Source: Hypomesus transpacificus
Taxonomy: Eukaryota > Chordata > Actinopteri > Osmeriformes > Osmeridae
DNA: 64,000 nt
Assembly (NCBI RefSeq): GCF_021917145.1
Contig: NC_061061.1
Span: forward strand, 17,131,552-17,195,551
Direction of reading: 5' to 3'
A program made the translations under genes and the position numbers. Each line of letters starts with the position of its first letter. Position 1 is the stretch's first letter. Below the pieces are notes generated by a model that saw only the letters and a list, made by a program, of their open reading frames with translations, was not told the DNA's origin and searched no databases. Shown piece after piece: positions 22,860 to 34,600 of the stretch.

Positions 22860-25800
22860 ACAACCATTCTTCAGTTCCCCTTTCTCCTGGCTCTCCCTCC
22901 CCACCCAACCCTTATCTCCTAGCTCCCTTCTGGCTCCAAACTTCCTATTAAGACTCATGTCCACACACACTCACGACACAGTCATTTCCCCCAGGTTATT
23001 TAACAGGTTTGGGTGTAAACAAGGTTCTAGTGCTTATCTGTCTGTCTCCCTAGGAGGGTGGGGTAGTTCTGATGCTCACAGTGGGGTTCATTAAATAGGG
23101 TTCATTAATAAGTAAGCCCAAGCTATGTGTTCATCTGCTCATCCAACACACCAGCTTAGTGAACCTGCCCCTAAGACTACAACAGTGCTGGTTGAGGCAG
23201 TTGTGTGTGACAGCAAAGTTCATATTTCTTTGGTAGATCAAACCCCCGGGAGACCATTGTATTATAAATCTCTGCTAATAGATTATACTTTTTTCTTTTC
23301 TTTTCTCACTCTCAAATTGTTAATGTTTTATTTATTCAATCCCTGCTTTGTTTTCATTCGAGCTGGTGTTGTGGCCAGAGATTCTGGGCTGGGGAAGTCT
23401 GTCAGGTTTCTTTCTATGACAGATATCGACAATCTTCCTTTTTTTTGTAGAACATCTACAAGACTCTTGGAGAGGACTGTAGAAACCCCCTGGAACCTCC
23501 TAGAACCCTATTTGTTCTCTGACAGGGTTCTCTGTCTGATGGTGGAGAGGAAACCCATGTTTTTATCAGTTTTATCGGATACCAAATTGCAGCGGCGAGG
23601 TCATTAGGCTTTTCCGTTTTTTTTTTTTTTCTCGGCTGCATTTTAGATGAAGTGAGATTTTATACGCTTTTTTCCACAGTTGGGTGAAAACCCATCCAAG
23701 TCCATTGCAGTTAGGGAATGGGAGCTTCTGTCTCGGTGGAGTTTTAAGTCTTAAATGTATTTTAATTTAATTTTAATTTGAACAAGAGACTATTTAGGAA
23801 TGGGATTATCCATATTTAGTTCCTGTACGTCTTTGCTCCCGTCTCTTTAGGTGGGTAGATCATTTTCTTTTATTTTTCTTACCTGAGTCAATAGATGCTG
23901 TTGAGCTCCAAAGGCATGGTAGCAGAGACTGAGAGCTACCTGTGGGTGCTGTCTTCAAGCCACACAACCTGTCTGAGAGCTAGCTACCTGTGGGTGCTGT
24001 CTTCAAGCCACATAACCTGCATGCTACTGACTGGAGCAGAGCTCTTTCAATCCGACAGTAGAGGCCGTTCTTGTACCCCGTCCAAAGCCCTACATGTTCT
24101 ATCTGCTGTCGCCTTGCAGATTAGCAAACAGCCCATTTAGAGGCACACAAGTGCGTCTGGGGGTTTCTCCCACTGCTAAATGCCATGACTGACTTGGCCA
24201 GTCTTTGGTCGAAAGACAATTTGACACTCCCAGTTTTATTTTTTTCCCCGTCTATAGTCTCAACGCACAATTTCACTGCATGTAGAGTCCAACACCACCA
24301 GTTTGTCATCACGTCTGTGTTTGTGTGTCTTGTGGCGTAAGCGTGACACCGGCGCGTGTATACGACAGGTCACAAGCTCTCCCCCACACCAACTCCCCCC
24401 ACATGGACCTCTGCCTCAGTACCTGTCACCGTGAGTGCTGGTCCTCACCCCACCAGACGGGGGCGCCTGTGGGCCTGTGTCCCGCCTCCCAGAGACCCTG
24501 CCAGTAGCATCAGTCACTCATTCAACCGCCACTCAGACATGCATGTTAGAGCACACCTGTACTTCCTGCCTGCCTGCCCAATGTGTCCACTACAACGATA
24601 GGTGGAATCAGAACACCTTTTTTGGGGGGGGGGGGGAAGAAATCAAAATATTGCCCAACCACTTGTGGAGTCTCCTCTTCTTCCATTCCTCCCCTCCTAC
24701 CTCTGCCACCACCCCTGCTATGTCCTTCCCTCCTTTCTCTCACTGCTAAACTGTAAATATCAACTACCTTTATTTTATTTTGTTATTTTTGTTTTGTTAT
24801 TATTGTTATTATATTGTTGTACTTGTAATTTCTTTATTTTTTTGTTTCTTCTCTAGTAGAGTCGAGCTGGCATAGCAGCGACCAAGCTCCCTCTTGAGTC
24901 TCATTCTGTAAATACAATTTCATTTCAGTCCCTGGTTCAGGGGGGGAAAACAGAACAAAATGTTTCTCTCGTTGTTAGTCTCTCTCCCTCCATTTCTCTC
25001 TCGTTGTTAGTCTCTCTCCCTCCATTTCTCTCTCGTTGCCTTTCCCCTCACCCCCCTTATAAATATTGTCATTATCGTTTTATTTATTGTATTTTTTTTT
25101 TTCTTCCTTAAAATGATTTCTCTAAAGGGGGAGAAAGGGTTGCAAGTTGAAAGGTTTGTTTTGTAAGAATTTTAACAAAACTCACATGTCCTGACATCCA
25201 AGATACTGTACTTTGATCTTAGCGTCAGAGCATTTCCTAGCACGGATCTAGTATTTTTATGTTTTTTTTTTTGCAGGTACACATGCTAGCCAGTAAGTGG
25301 AGATACAGGTTTGCCGTTTTAAATGTGAAGGGAATGTCACGACTGTGGGTCCATGGTAACGTCGTTGGGCCCTGTACCCGTGGTCGACGAGCAGACGGCC
25401 TCTAGGTGGCCTGCTAATACTGCTGTCTCTGGGTGGGTTGTACCCTGCCCCACAACCTTTACCATCCCCTGCATCTCAATGACCCCTGTTTCCTTTTAGC
25501 CTTTTTTAGTACGACTGTAGTGGGGCAAACCTGTTCAGTTTCTTGTGCGTGCTGACACAAATCTATGAATGACCTATTGAGAGCGACCTTTCAGAATGTG
25601 TGTGTGTGTGTGTGTATGTTGTTCGGGAGTGTGGATACATTTCGCAAAGCTCCTGTCACCCATTATGTTTCCCTGATATGAAGAGATGACTCTCTTATTA
25701 CTTTCTGTAAAAAAAACTATTTTCTGTCATACATTGGTTTGAATTTGTTTGGGTCCTGCTCCTTCATCATCCTACCGGAGGATCTTTGGTGGGAAATGGA

Positions 25801-25910
25801 ACGGTTGTGAAAGGAGGGGATGATGGAGAGAGAGAGAGGGACGGAGGGAGAGAGACTGTTTTTGTTTGTTGGTATAAATAATTAAACTCATTAATAAAGA
25901 TATGAAACTG
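22860..25910 (+). other. gsk3a: gsk3a 3' UTR
   Basis: About 3 kb of T-rich sequence from the stop codon to the AATAAA at 25893. It holds two short tandem duplications: a ~46-bp unit with CTACCTGTGGGTGCTGTCTT at about 23936-24018, and a 36-bp TCTCTCGTTGTTAG unit at about 24966-25037. No coding exon is supported. Confidence 0.65.
25893..25898 (+). terminator. polyadenylation signal of gsk3a
   Basis: AATAAA at the end of the long T-rich UTR, followed within ~25 bp by TTTCTAGTGTGTGTGTC, a plausible GU-rich downstream element. Confidence 0.55.
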
Positions 25911-26183
25911 CTCCCGTTTCTAGTGTGTGTGTCACCAACACGGGTGTCTTGAAATTGCTTGTGTGGTCGAAACAGGATCCATGCTGACAAACAGGATGAG
26001 AGCTACTTCCGAACATCTCCCTAATGGAGACTTTTTAGTTTTGGTGAGTGTGTTTTAGCAAGCCTACAGCGGATGTTACACATTAATGGCGTGAGCGTGG
26101 TGTAGTCACAAGTCAGGTGACATCAGAGCAAGCCAGAATATGCCACAAGGGCTCTCTGGTTAGTAGTATTTCATGCTTTGGAT

Positions 26184-26368
26184 TCATTTACATTTAGTCA
26201 TTTAGCAGACGCTCTTATCCAGAGTGACTTACATTAAGTACAGGGACATTCCCCCGAGACGAGTAAGGTGAAGTGCCTTGCCCAAGGACACAACGTCATT
26301 TTGCAAATCGAACTGGCAACCTTCTGATTAGTTGTCCGATTCCCTAACCGCTCAGCCATCTGACTCCC
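26184..26368 (-). mobile_element. tRNA-derived SINE, copy 1
   Basis: Read on the minus strand it starts with a tRNA-like head (GGCTGAGCGGTTAGGGAATC) and a B-box-like GTTCGATTTGC. It ends in the widespread fish tail whose plus-strand form is CATTTAGCAGACGCTCTTAT. It shares its full length with copies at 36703-36894 and 42401-42589. Confidence 0.75.
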
Positions 26369-27785
26369 ATTCATCTGTAGAATGTCCAATGAGTGACATC
26401 CCTCCCAAGAAGAAGAGATGTGCCATCTTCCTGTCTCTCATGACTGGTTTACAGACCTGTAACGAGAGGGAACGCTGTTTGGGAAAAGGAGATTTGGGCA
26501 TGTAACTGATTTGAGTCATGCTGAAATTAATCAGTGACCTGGGTCATTGTTGTCATTGCTCCACAAGTTCTGGGCATGAGCATGACGCCTATGTCTCCAT
26601 TCTCAGTTAAGAATGGAACAGAGGTCTTCTACGCCGGAACACCCAGAAGAATTCCAATCCAAACTCCTCCATAAGACACGATTCCCCTGCTCTCCAGGGT
26701 CAAGGGAGGTCAGGATTTAACGAAGTCTCCGGATGTCTGTGTTCACTTTCTCCTTTTACTCTTTTCTCCCGTGTTCAATAGTAACTATTTATAGACTCTT
26801 ACAGAACCGCTGCTGCCTGCAGCTTTAGTCCACCTCTCAGGTCCAGCTTCACCCATCACTCTATACCATCAGTATAGAGTGCTGGGTTTAACCAGCCTAT
26901 ACCTCAGCTTTGTGGCATGAGATTTGAGAGTGGTTAACGATCATGAGAGAGAGAGTAGAGGGGGCTGGACGAAGAAAGAAGAGGAATATGGGAAAGAACA
27001 GGAAGTGGGACGAGAGACGTGGAGAGACTAAGAAAGTGAGAGAGACCTGGAAAGGGCTGGGGGTCTAGGGGGAGAGAAGTAGATGTGTGAACTAAAGGGG
27101 AGCCATTTCTAACGTCCAATGCACACTGCATTGCAAGCAGGGGCACTCTGCCCCCTAGAATCCACATCACATTCTTCATTGCAAAGCACTTATCCGCAAT
27201 GTCCTCAACTTCACTGATAGGATGTGTCAAGGTTGAATAATGTTATTCTACAGTTCACGGAGCAGCCTACATAGTTTCAGTGGAGATTGATGGGACCCAG
27301 ACCCACTGGCTGTTTGCCCGGCTAGCTCTTTAATACCATTTGGACTCAGGTTAAACGATATTATCCCCTGTCCCCTTTAGATAGCTGTTCCTCTTCTCAA
27401 TCACTGAGGAGGGAATTGAAAGTAAAAACTGTAATTCAAGGAAATAAGTTGAGTAGGACCAGGTATTTCCACTAACCTTAGAGTTAAAGAATTGTGATGG
27501 AGAATGGGTGGGTTAAGCCATTATAAAAAAATAATTAGGCCCATGCTTTAAGTGTACGTTTAATTGCTTTGAGATTAAACCTCAATGTGTAATTAAAGAC
27601 TTCTGAGGTAATGCATGTCACTTCGCAAGCCTAACTCTCTCCAGATAGACAATTTGTTATGAAAAGTTATTATCTTGGGCTTGGGCTATATAATTAGCAT
27701 TATCCCGATGGAAAAGAAGTTGTCACAATTTTAACAACCATCAGTTTTTTCCATCTGTAAAAAAATAAAATAAAAAGAATATCAA
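26369..27785. other. Spacer between gsk3a and the THAP gene, no gene seen
   Basis: Mixed-composition intergenic sequence with a purine-rich stretch at 26940-27080. No coding exon, RNA gene or clear repeat is recognised. Confidence 0.5.
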
Positions 27786-29107
27786 TCAGACATCTAACAA
27801 TGTACACAAGATGTCCTTTTGTGTCGAGTCTAACGATGTTGTGATGGAGTCTGCAGGATCATAAGTGGAATCCTGTCCCTTTGAAGCGTCCACCAAAGAG
27901 CTACCCTCCAATGGAATGTCCTCCAGCTCTTCATTGAGGTCTAGACGAGGTCTTTTGGGTGGTCTCTTTATAAGTGTCGATGACAGGCACAAAGGGTCTG
28001 CATTGGACGTCCCAACACCAACATCTTTGCAGGAGACAGTTGCCTGGACACCTGTGAACAAAATTAATTTTACTAGGGAATGTCTAATGAAACAACACAC
28101 AATAAAAGCTAAGAGAAACGCCAGATATTAACTATATCAAAAGTAAATTTACTGAAGGTGGCAAGTACATACCAATACTTCTAAAGTGGGACTTCAGAGT
28201 CTTCAAGGATAGCTGTGTGCCTACAGTACGTGTTTCCAGGTGGTCTGTCTGGCAGGCCTGTGAGAGAGGCAGTTGATTGGAAGCACTTGGTGTGCTGGCC
28301 TGTGTAGAGACAACAAGTAAAAATTAGTAATCAATTTATTACTTTGTATATATTCCAGGTGCAAGAATATAGAAGCTAAGCATGTTTAGTCTCATCTGAT
28401 CACCCTGGTTTGCAAAGGTGCACACTTAGTCATTTCGATGAGGGGAAAGGCGGATATCGCATGCGCCATTACAACAACAGCAGAACGGCTATCCAAATAA
28501 CAAAGAAGGGTACAACACTCGCATTAAAGTGTGTATTCACACAGATATTTTCTGGACTTTAAGTTGCACTTTTTTTGATAGTTTGGCTGGTCCTGCGGTT
28601 TATAGTCCAGTGCGACTTGTGCGATGTATACTCCAGAGCGATTTATATTCCTGAAAATACGGTAGTTCCTGCTATCTACCTTTACATTAGCAACAGTAAC
28701 TGGGCTGTTAGCTGCTAGCTGCAGAGCTAATGTTACAGCCACATTCTAAGGGTAACAAGCTAGGTTAACATACACAGCAAAGCAACACAATTATGTAGCG
28801 TTAGCTCACTTACTTGTCCGATGTTTGTAGCTGGACCCAAGAGAGTTGGTAGTGATCCAGTCTTCAATTGCAGACGGCCAGCAAAGCCAGCCCTGTATTG
28901 TCCCGAGTTGTGGAAACAGTTGTCGCTGAAATGTTTGCCGCAGACATGCAAAACTTTGGGAAGTTGTGTCGGCGCATTTCCAGCGAAAATAAAATTGAGA
29001 TACTGGTTGTGCAGAGGCTCGGATGAAGGAACTAAAAAAAGATTTGTGCTTTCATTTGTACATCCAAGCACCGAGCAACTGTTATGCTTCGTTTGTTTGT
29101 TGGCCAT
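27786..29107 (-). CDS. THAP-domain protein (three exons, 228 aa)
   Basis: Exons 29107-28814, 28299-28173 and 28051-27786 join in frame with AG/GT boundaries; the stop is TGA at 27788-27786. The first exon begins MANKQTKHNSCSVLGCTNES and continues to LHVCGKHFSDNCF. This gives the C2CH pattern of a THAP zinc finger (CxxxxC, a long spacer, CxxH). Exon 2 contains QTDHLETRTVGTQLSLKTLK and exon 3 a basic IKRPPKRPRLDL stretch that could be a nuclear localisation signal, then an acidic/Ser-rich tail. THAP domains bind DNA and occur both in host regulators and in P-element-derived genes. No transposase domain follows here. The specific ortholog is not recognised and the function is unknown. A degraded MITE sits in intron 1. 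Confidence 0.75.
28541..28664. mobile_element. Degraded short TIR element (MITE) in the THAP gene intron
   Basis: The left end ACAGATATTTTCTGGACTTT pairs with the right end (AATATAAATCG to TACCGTATTTTCAGG on the other strand). The internal text TATAGTCCAGTGCGACTT belongs to a repeat seen widely in teleost genomes. It is about 124 bp and non-coding. Confidence 0.55.
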
Positions 29108-29579
29108 GATGTCTCTCCAGGAAAAAACGATATTGCACTCTCCCTTGCACGGTGGTTGCTCAGTTTCTCATGGGCGGGCCAGATGATCTGGGCGGGCAAA
29201 GCATAGAGATGGGAGGTAACCTTCCTCCTATCTATGTCACTAGGAGGAGATTTTCAAACAGAGCAATAGAGCCTTCATTTTGTCAAAAGCGGAGAAGAAC
29301 ATCCAGGGCTTGGTTTACACATATCGAAAATTCTAGCCACTGGGGGACTAAAGGCAGGCCAGGGGAACTCATAATAATGTTAAATAACCTCCTAAAATTA
29401 AGTTTTCATGTCATGCGACCTTTAATTAACCATATTACATCGATGCATTAATTCGAAGGACCACACACATCAAGCCACAGTGTGGCTGGACAGCATTGAC
29501 CAATTTGGGGACGGTGCAAAGTGCAGACGTCAAGTGGGCTATTTTGTGTAAACGAATGCTATTGGTGTTTGGCGCAGTA

Positions 29580-29680
29580 GCTCAGCCTATCGGATGGAGC
29601 CTTGTTAGCGTGTTAAAAAAAACGGTGTCCCTCAAAGGAACATATTCCTGGGAAGATACGCTGTAGAGCATATTAGTTCG
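29580..29680 (+). other. Candidate 5' non-coding exon of the plus-strand zinc-finger gene
   Basis: A strong donor (TTCG|GTAAGTCAC, GT at 29681-29682) lies 1.9 kb before the acceptor at 31594-31595 that precedes the start ATG. The 29.1-29.6 kb interval would then be a bidirectional promoter with the THAP gene. The exon's 5' limit is not defined by sequence. Confidence 0.3.
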
Positions 29681-29682
29681 GT

Positions 29683-31253
29683 AAGTCACTATATTACTTT
29701 TATTTGTCATACCACTAGTGTCACTTTTACACACATGATAGGGTTTTGGGTACAGATATATATTGTGGAGTCTCAACGGGGGGAGACATTCAACGTTTAC
29801 ATCGAACAGACGGACGCCATTACACCACCGAAGAAGCGAAACGCCACCCTTCTTCTTCGGTTGCTTCTTTCAGCAAAGAAGAGGAAAATATACTTGGAAG
29901 AGCGACTGTCAGCTGACTAGTGGTGGAGTGAAGTTAGCTGCCTGGCAAGCTACTTTACACTGAACATAAAACATTTATATGATAGGAATGTTAATACTTT
30001 AGCGGCTAACCAGCTAACGACGTTAGCATTAGCTTGCTTGGTTAGCAATCTAGGCTAACTTTGATTGCTACCAGAGATACCCTATCCGCCATCTCTTTTT
30101 GGCGCTGAAGCTGTCATCGTGGTCATTTTGCTAACCGAGACCTTAGAGTTGCTTGTACACAGCTAGATCACTATCAAATAACATTATTTGATAGTTCTAA
30201 TCTACTTCTTCATGTTCTTATATTGTTTTTATTTTTTCAATTTCATTTAGAAATCTATTGATAGCTGTGTCTATATACACATGAATTTACAGCGTGATAT
30301 AGAGTTCACAAGAGTCATCATTACAAGCGAGTCAACTAGTTCGGATTATTGTTTGGTACAGTAATGACGTTACACTTACCCAATGATTTATAACTCAAAA
30401 TCTGCCCTGAGAGCATGAAGCCACACGTATTTTATGCTTCCCAGCCCACTGATGTTAACGACGCCTACAGTAAACACTCAATCTGTCCCGTAGTGTCTAT
30501 TCACTGCAGCGGGAATCAGACCTGCTGGGCGAGTGTGAAGTTGGTTGGTAGCCAGACTGAGATAGACGCAAATATCCAAAGGCTAATCACGCGCCTCATA
30601 GGTGTCAAATTAAATCCGTTATCCTTGATGTAGTCTATGGAGCTCTACACATGGATTGTCAGACAGCCTTGGTAGATCGGTCACATGTAAACACTCTCTA
30701 ACAGTTATTTCAAATAGGTCTTTCGGGTAGTCTCTGTTCGTGGTGCGTGCACGTAACTGCACCTAGCATATTTTGGTCTGTAGAGGGCAGTAGTGACCAG
30801 GGCCGCCCATAAGGTGGGAAAGGGGGAAAGCTTTCTGGGGCCCAGCCGTGGTGGGGCCCAACCGCGATGCCAGCAATAATCATGTTCGTCCCAAATATTT
30901 TAGGAAATATATATGTAATGTTGAACTGAAATACTCACCATTACTTAAAAAAAGTAAACATAAACATTGTATTGTTGCTTACTAAAATGTAGCCTGTTTC
31001 ATAATGAACCCCCGTTTCCCCCATCTCCCCCCGTCTCTCCTAAAAATGGTATGAGTCGTTTTTTGATTAACGATGTCATTTATTGATCTAAGGTTAAGCT
31101 AATACTAATGTCAGCTAAGACTACATGTCGTTGCTATGCCAGGACCTGTGCACTTTAATGCTTGTGTGGTGTGTCATGAACCTGGTCCCTGAGTTTTGGG
31201 GTGTTGAGTGTCTTGGGGCCCGCGCTGTTGCACTGAGGATGTTTATCCTCGTG
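29683..31253. other. Non-coding stretch, probable 5' intron
   Basis: AT-rich with GCTAACGTTAGC-type words. A segment from ~30806 (CAGGGCCGCCCATAAGG) resembles the end of a hAT-like repeat, but I could not find its partner end. No coding exon is supported. Confidence 0.4.
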
Positions 31254-31433
31254 CAGTGTTTCTCCACCGGGGGAGCGCGTGGGGTACATTGAGGTAGCAC
31301 AGGGGGTACGTGAAAGAAAGTGGAAAATGGAAAAACAGGAGAGTAAATCATGACTACATTTACATACCTACAGAATATGAATAAGAGTATAAGAGAAATC
31401 AGGAAAAGCCCCCCAAAAGTTTAAGAAACCCTG
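31254..31433. mobile_element. Candidate hAT-like MITE
   Basis: It begins CAGTGTTTCTCCACCGG and ends TTTAAGAAACCCTG, imperfect inverted ends about 14 bp long. It is 180 bp and non-coding. The flanking 8-bp sequences do not match clearly, so it may be old or mis-bounded. Confidence 0.35.
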
Positions 31434-31483
31434 TTCAGGTCGAACTTATCACCTTGTCTCCCTCCCGCTCTCTTTCCCCCCAT

Positions 31484-31540
31484 CTCTCTCTCTCTGTCTC
31501 TGTCTCTCTCTCTCTGTCTCTCTCTCTGTCTCTCTCTCTG

Positions 31541-31571
<31 letters not shown>

Positions 31572-31588
31572 GTCTCTGTCTCTCTCTT
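31484..31588. repeat. (TCTCTG)n/(CT)n microsatellite before the first coding exon
   Basis: A pure pyrimidine run with G interruptions ends at the acceptor TTTCTCCAG (31587-31595) of the exon carrying the start codon. Confidence 0.9.
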
Positions 31589-31600
31589 TCTCCAGCCGCC

Positions 31601-34600
31601 ATGGACGTGGACAGCTCTTCAGTGTACATGTGCTTCCCCTGCTACCAGGAGTTCAACACCCTGGAAGAGGTGCTCACTCACCAGATGACCTGCACAGCAG
31701 AAGCGGTGGCACCCCCAGTGGCCACAGATGAAACTGCAACGATGTCACTTCCTACACTTCAGACAGAGGTAACCGTCAGATTGAGCTAATGCCGGGTGCG
31801 CTCCTGCTGAGGTGTAAGTCAGTGCAGGGGCGTAGCCACGGTTACGCCTACGCAATTCGTCCTAAGGCCTACCCAAAAACGAAAATATCTCCGAAAAATT
31901 ATGCACCGGGTGCACATCGCCAAGAAAATAAGAAAAAAAAACGGAAAAGATGCCTATCCTCATTTTTCTAGGCTTACACAAAAAACATGATTCTGTCTAC
32001 GCCCCTGACTCAGTGTGTGTGGTTATATGGCTGTCGGTCCTGCTTTACATGCATCTTTCTCTTCAAGTTGATCAGAGTTGCTGGTATTGGTGCGCTGAGT
32101 AAGCATACCCTGGTAGTGTAGCGAGTGAATGTATCTGCGTTAAGTGTCCATGCTCTACTGTGCATGTGACTTCTATTGGGTTTCCATTGTTGGGTTGAAA
32201 AACGTCCCTTGGGACTTAAGGAGCCTTGAAGCCTTGTCTTGCACAATGTATTGTGTTCCACAGTCTCCTCAGTTCAGAGAGGGGAAATAGATCTTCTATT
32301 ATGCCATGGAGCTTCTGCTCTGAAGCCCTTTGGGGTTTTTTTCAACAGGAACGATGTTCGGCTCCATTAATCCGTAGTTCTAGAAAGAATCCTGTCTCCA
32401 TCTCCGTAGTGTCGCGGATTCTGTAATGAGTAGAAATATTCAGCTCTCATTGAGTCATACTCGGCATCAGTGCGAGTGCTGCCGTCCTTGTTCCTGTGAC
32501 AGCTACAGTAAGCCTGGCAGTTACAAAAACAAGATGCACAGCCTGTGAGTGACGTTAACCAGCAGGGAGGGAGGGAGGAGACGGGGAGGGAGGGGGAGAG
32601 GGGGAGAGAGATGGGAAGGGAGGGAGAGAGGAAGAGAGAGGGAGAGGAAGAGAGAGGGGGAGAGGGAGGAGACGGGGAGGGAGGGGAGGGAGGGGGAGAG
32701 GGGGAGAGAGATGGGAAGGGAGGGAGAGAGGAAGAGAGAGGGAGAGGAAGAGAGAGGGAGAGGGGGAGAGAGAGGGAGAGGGAGGGAGAGGGAGGGAGGG
32801 AGGGAGAAAGAAGGGAGAGAGAGGGAGAAAGAAGGGAGAGAGAGGGAGAGGGGGAGGGAGGGGACAGGGGGAGGGGGAGGGAGAGAGACTCCGACTGTCT
32901 TCACTTGCAGCTCAGGGCCATAAAGCAGGGTGTCACAAGTGACAGGCAGATTGCATCTTGAGTTGCCATGGAAAGGGGGGGGGGGGGGCGGGAGTAGAGC
33001 ATGAGGAAGGGGGGGGGGGGGATGAGCTTGCGTAAGAGTGATGTATCACTCAGTGCCACCCCTGTTTTCCTGATGGATCGCTCATTGGCCTCCTCACAAA
33101 CGGATCAGCTGGAGGAACCCTATCAAAGTGCCTGATGGCAGTGTGGCTGTGCTGTGTCATCACCGGGGTCTTTACCGCCACTCTGACTTCATTAGCTGGA
33201 TCCGGATGATTTAGTTGTAACATAAAGGCGACGTTGCTGTAAAACACAAGGTGTTTACGTGTCAAATGAATTTGGGCTGTTCTTATACTCTGAATCACCT
33301 TTCCCACCCTCATATCCTCTGAACAGCAATTCAGACACTCAAAACTGTAATTATGGGAAATGGGCTCGAAGGAAATTGGGAGTTTTGCTTTTTTATCACT
33401 AAAAGGGAAGATGGATGATTCCCACAGATGTAGAAACTATTTGTATTATGTGTACGAAATGATTTAGCAATCTTTTTCACCAGAGCGAAAAGATCAAGTG
33501 CTATTGAAGGGGGACAGAGCACGCTAAAATGGTGTGCTCTTCAATTCATTTAATCACATGTTTATGCATATGCCATATTTCAGTACACTTTGCAAAGATC
33601 AAGCGCTATTGAAGAGAAGTGTTGTGTGCTCGAATGGCGAGCTCCCTCGATTGATTTAATCACATGTTTATACACTTGTAGTTTTTTTCTTTTTCTTCTT
33701 CCAGTACAGTTCCCAGAGTAGAATCAGTGATTAAGTCCATTAACTTAATGTAGTAGAATATTTGTTTGATAGGATGGAGTTACTGGACTGGAGTCTATTT
33801 GAAACCGTTACCTCATCAGTAGAGAGGCATGACACCGTGTGAAGCCACTGGTCTCCATGACACCGTGTGAGGTCACTAGTCTCCATGACACCGTGTGAGG
33901 TCACTGGTCTCCATGACACCGTGTGAGGCCACTGGTCTCCATGACACCGTGTGAGGCCACTGGTCTCCATGACACCGAGTGAGGTCACTGGTCTCCATGA
34001 CACCGTGTGAGGTCACTAGTCTCCATGACACAGTGTGAGGTCACTGGTCTTTATGACACCGAGTGAGGTCACAGGTCTCCATGACACCATGTGAGGCCAT
34101 TGGTCTCCATGACACCATGTGAGGTCACTGGTCTCCATGACACCGTGTGAGGTCACTGGTCTCCATGACACCGTGTGAGGTCACTGGTCTCCATGACACC
34201 GTGTGAGGTCACAGGTCTGCATATTGGCTTTCTTTATATTAGATGGCAACAGTGTCTGTAGCACCAGTTTATTTACATTTGCTTTTAAATAAATGCAGAC
34301 TGCTTGTGAGGCATCAACATTTTATGTTCCAGTAATTATTATAAGAGATATTAAATGGATGCTCATTGTCATTGCTTACTACATTCTGGGAAACATTATT
34401 TTCTCATAACCCCATTTTGGACCGTTGGACACCTGATTGGCTGTATTGCAATTATTCCACCCACATGAAGGAGCCTGTTTCACCGATTTAATTGCGTGAA
34501 TAAGATGCCAAATTACTGTAATATACACTGTTACTATACACCGTGCCTTAGCTAGTACCCAGGAGCCTTTGCGGTTCCTTGTTGGCGCCCACTGTGTTGC

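Noticed and set aside
30806..31253. Possible second hAT-like element starting CAGGGCCGCCCATAAGG
   Set aside because: No matching inverted end or target duplication could be located, so its limits cannot be supported.
33828..34217. Regular 28-bp repeats as a CRISPR array
   Set aside because: Units are directly adjacent with no unique spacers, the DNA is vertebrate, and no cas gene is present; it is a minisatellite.
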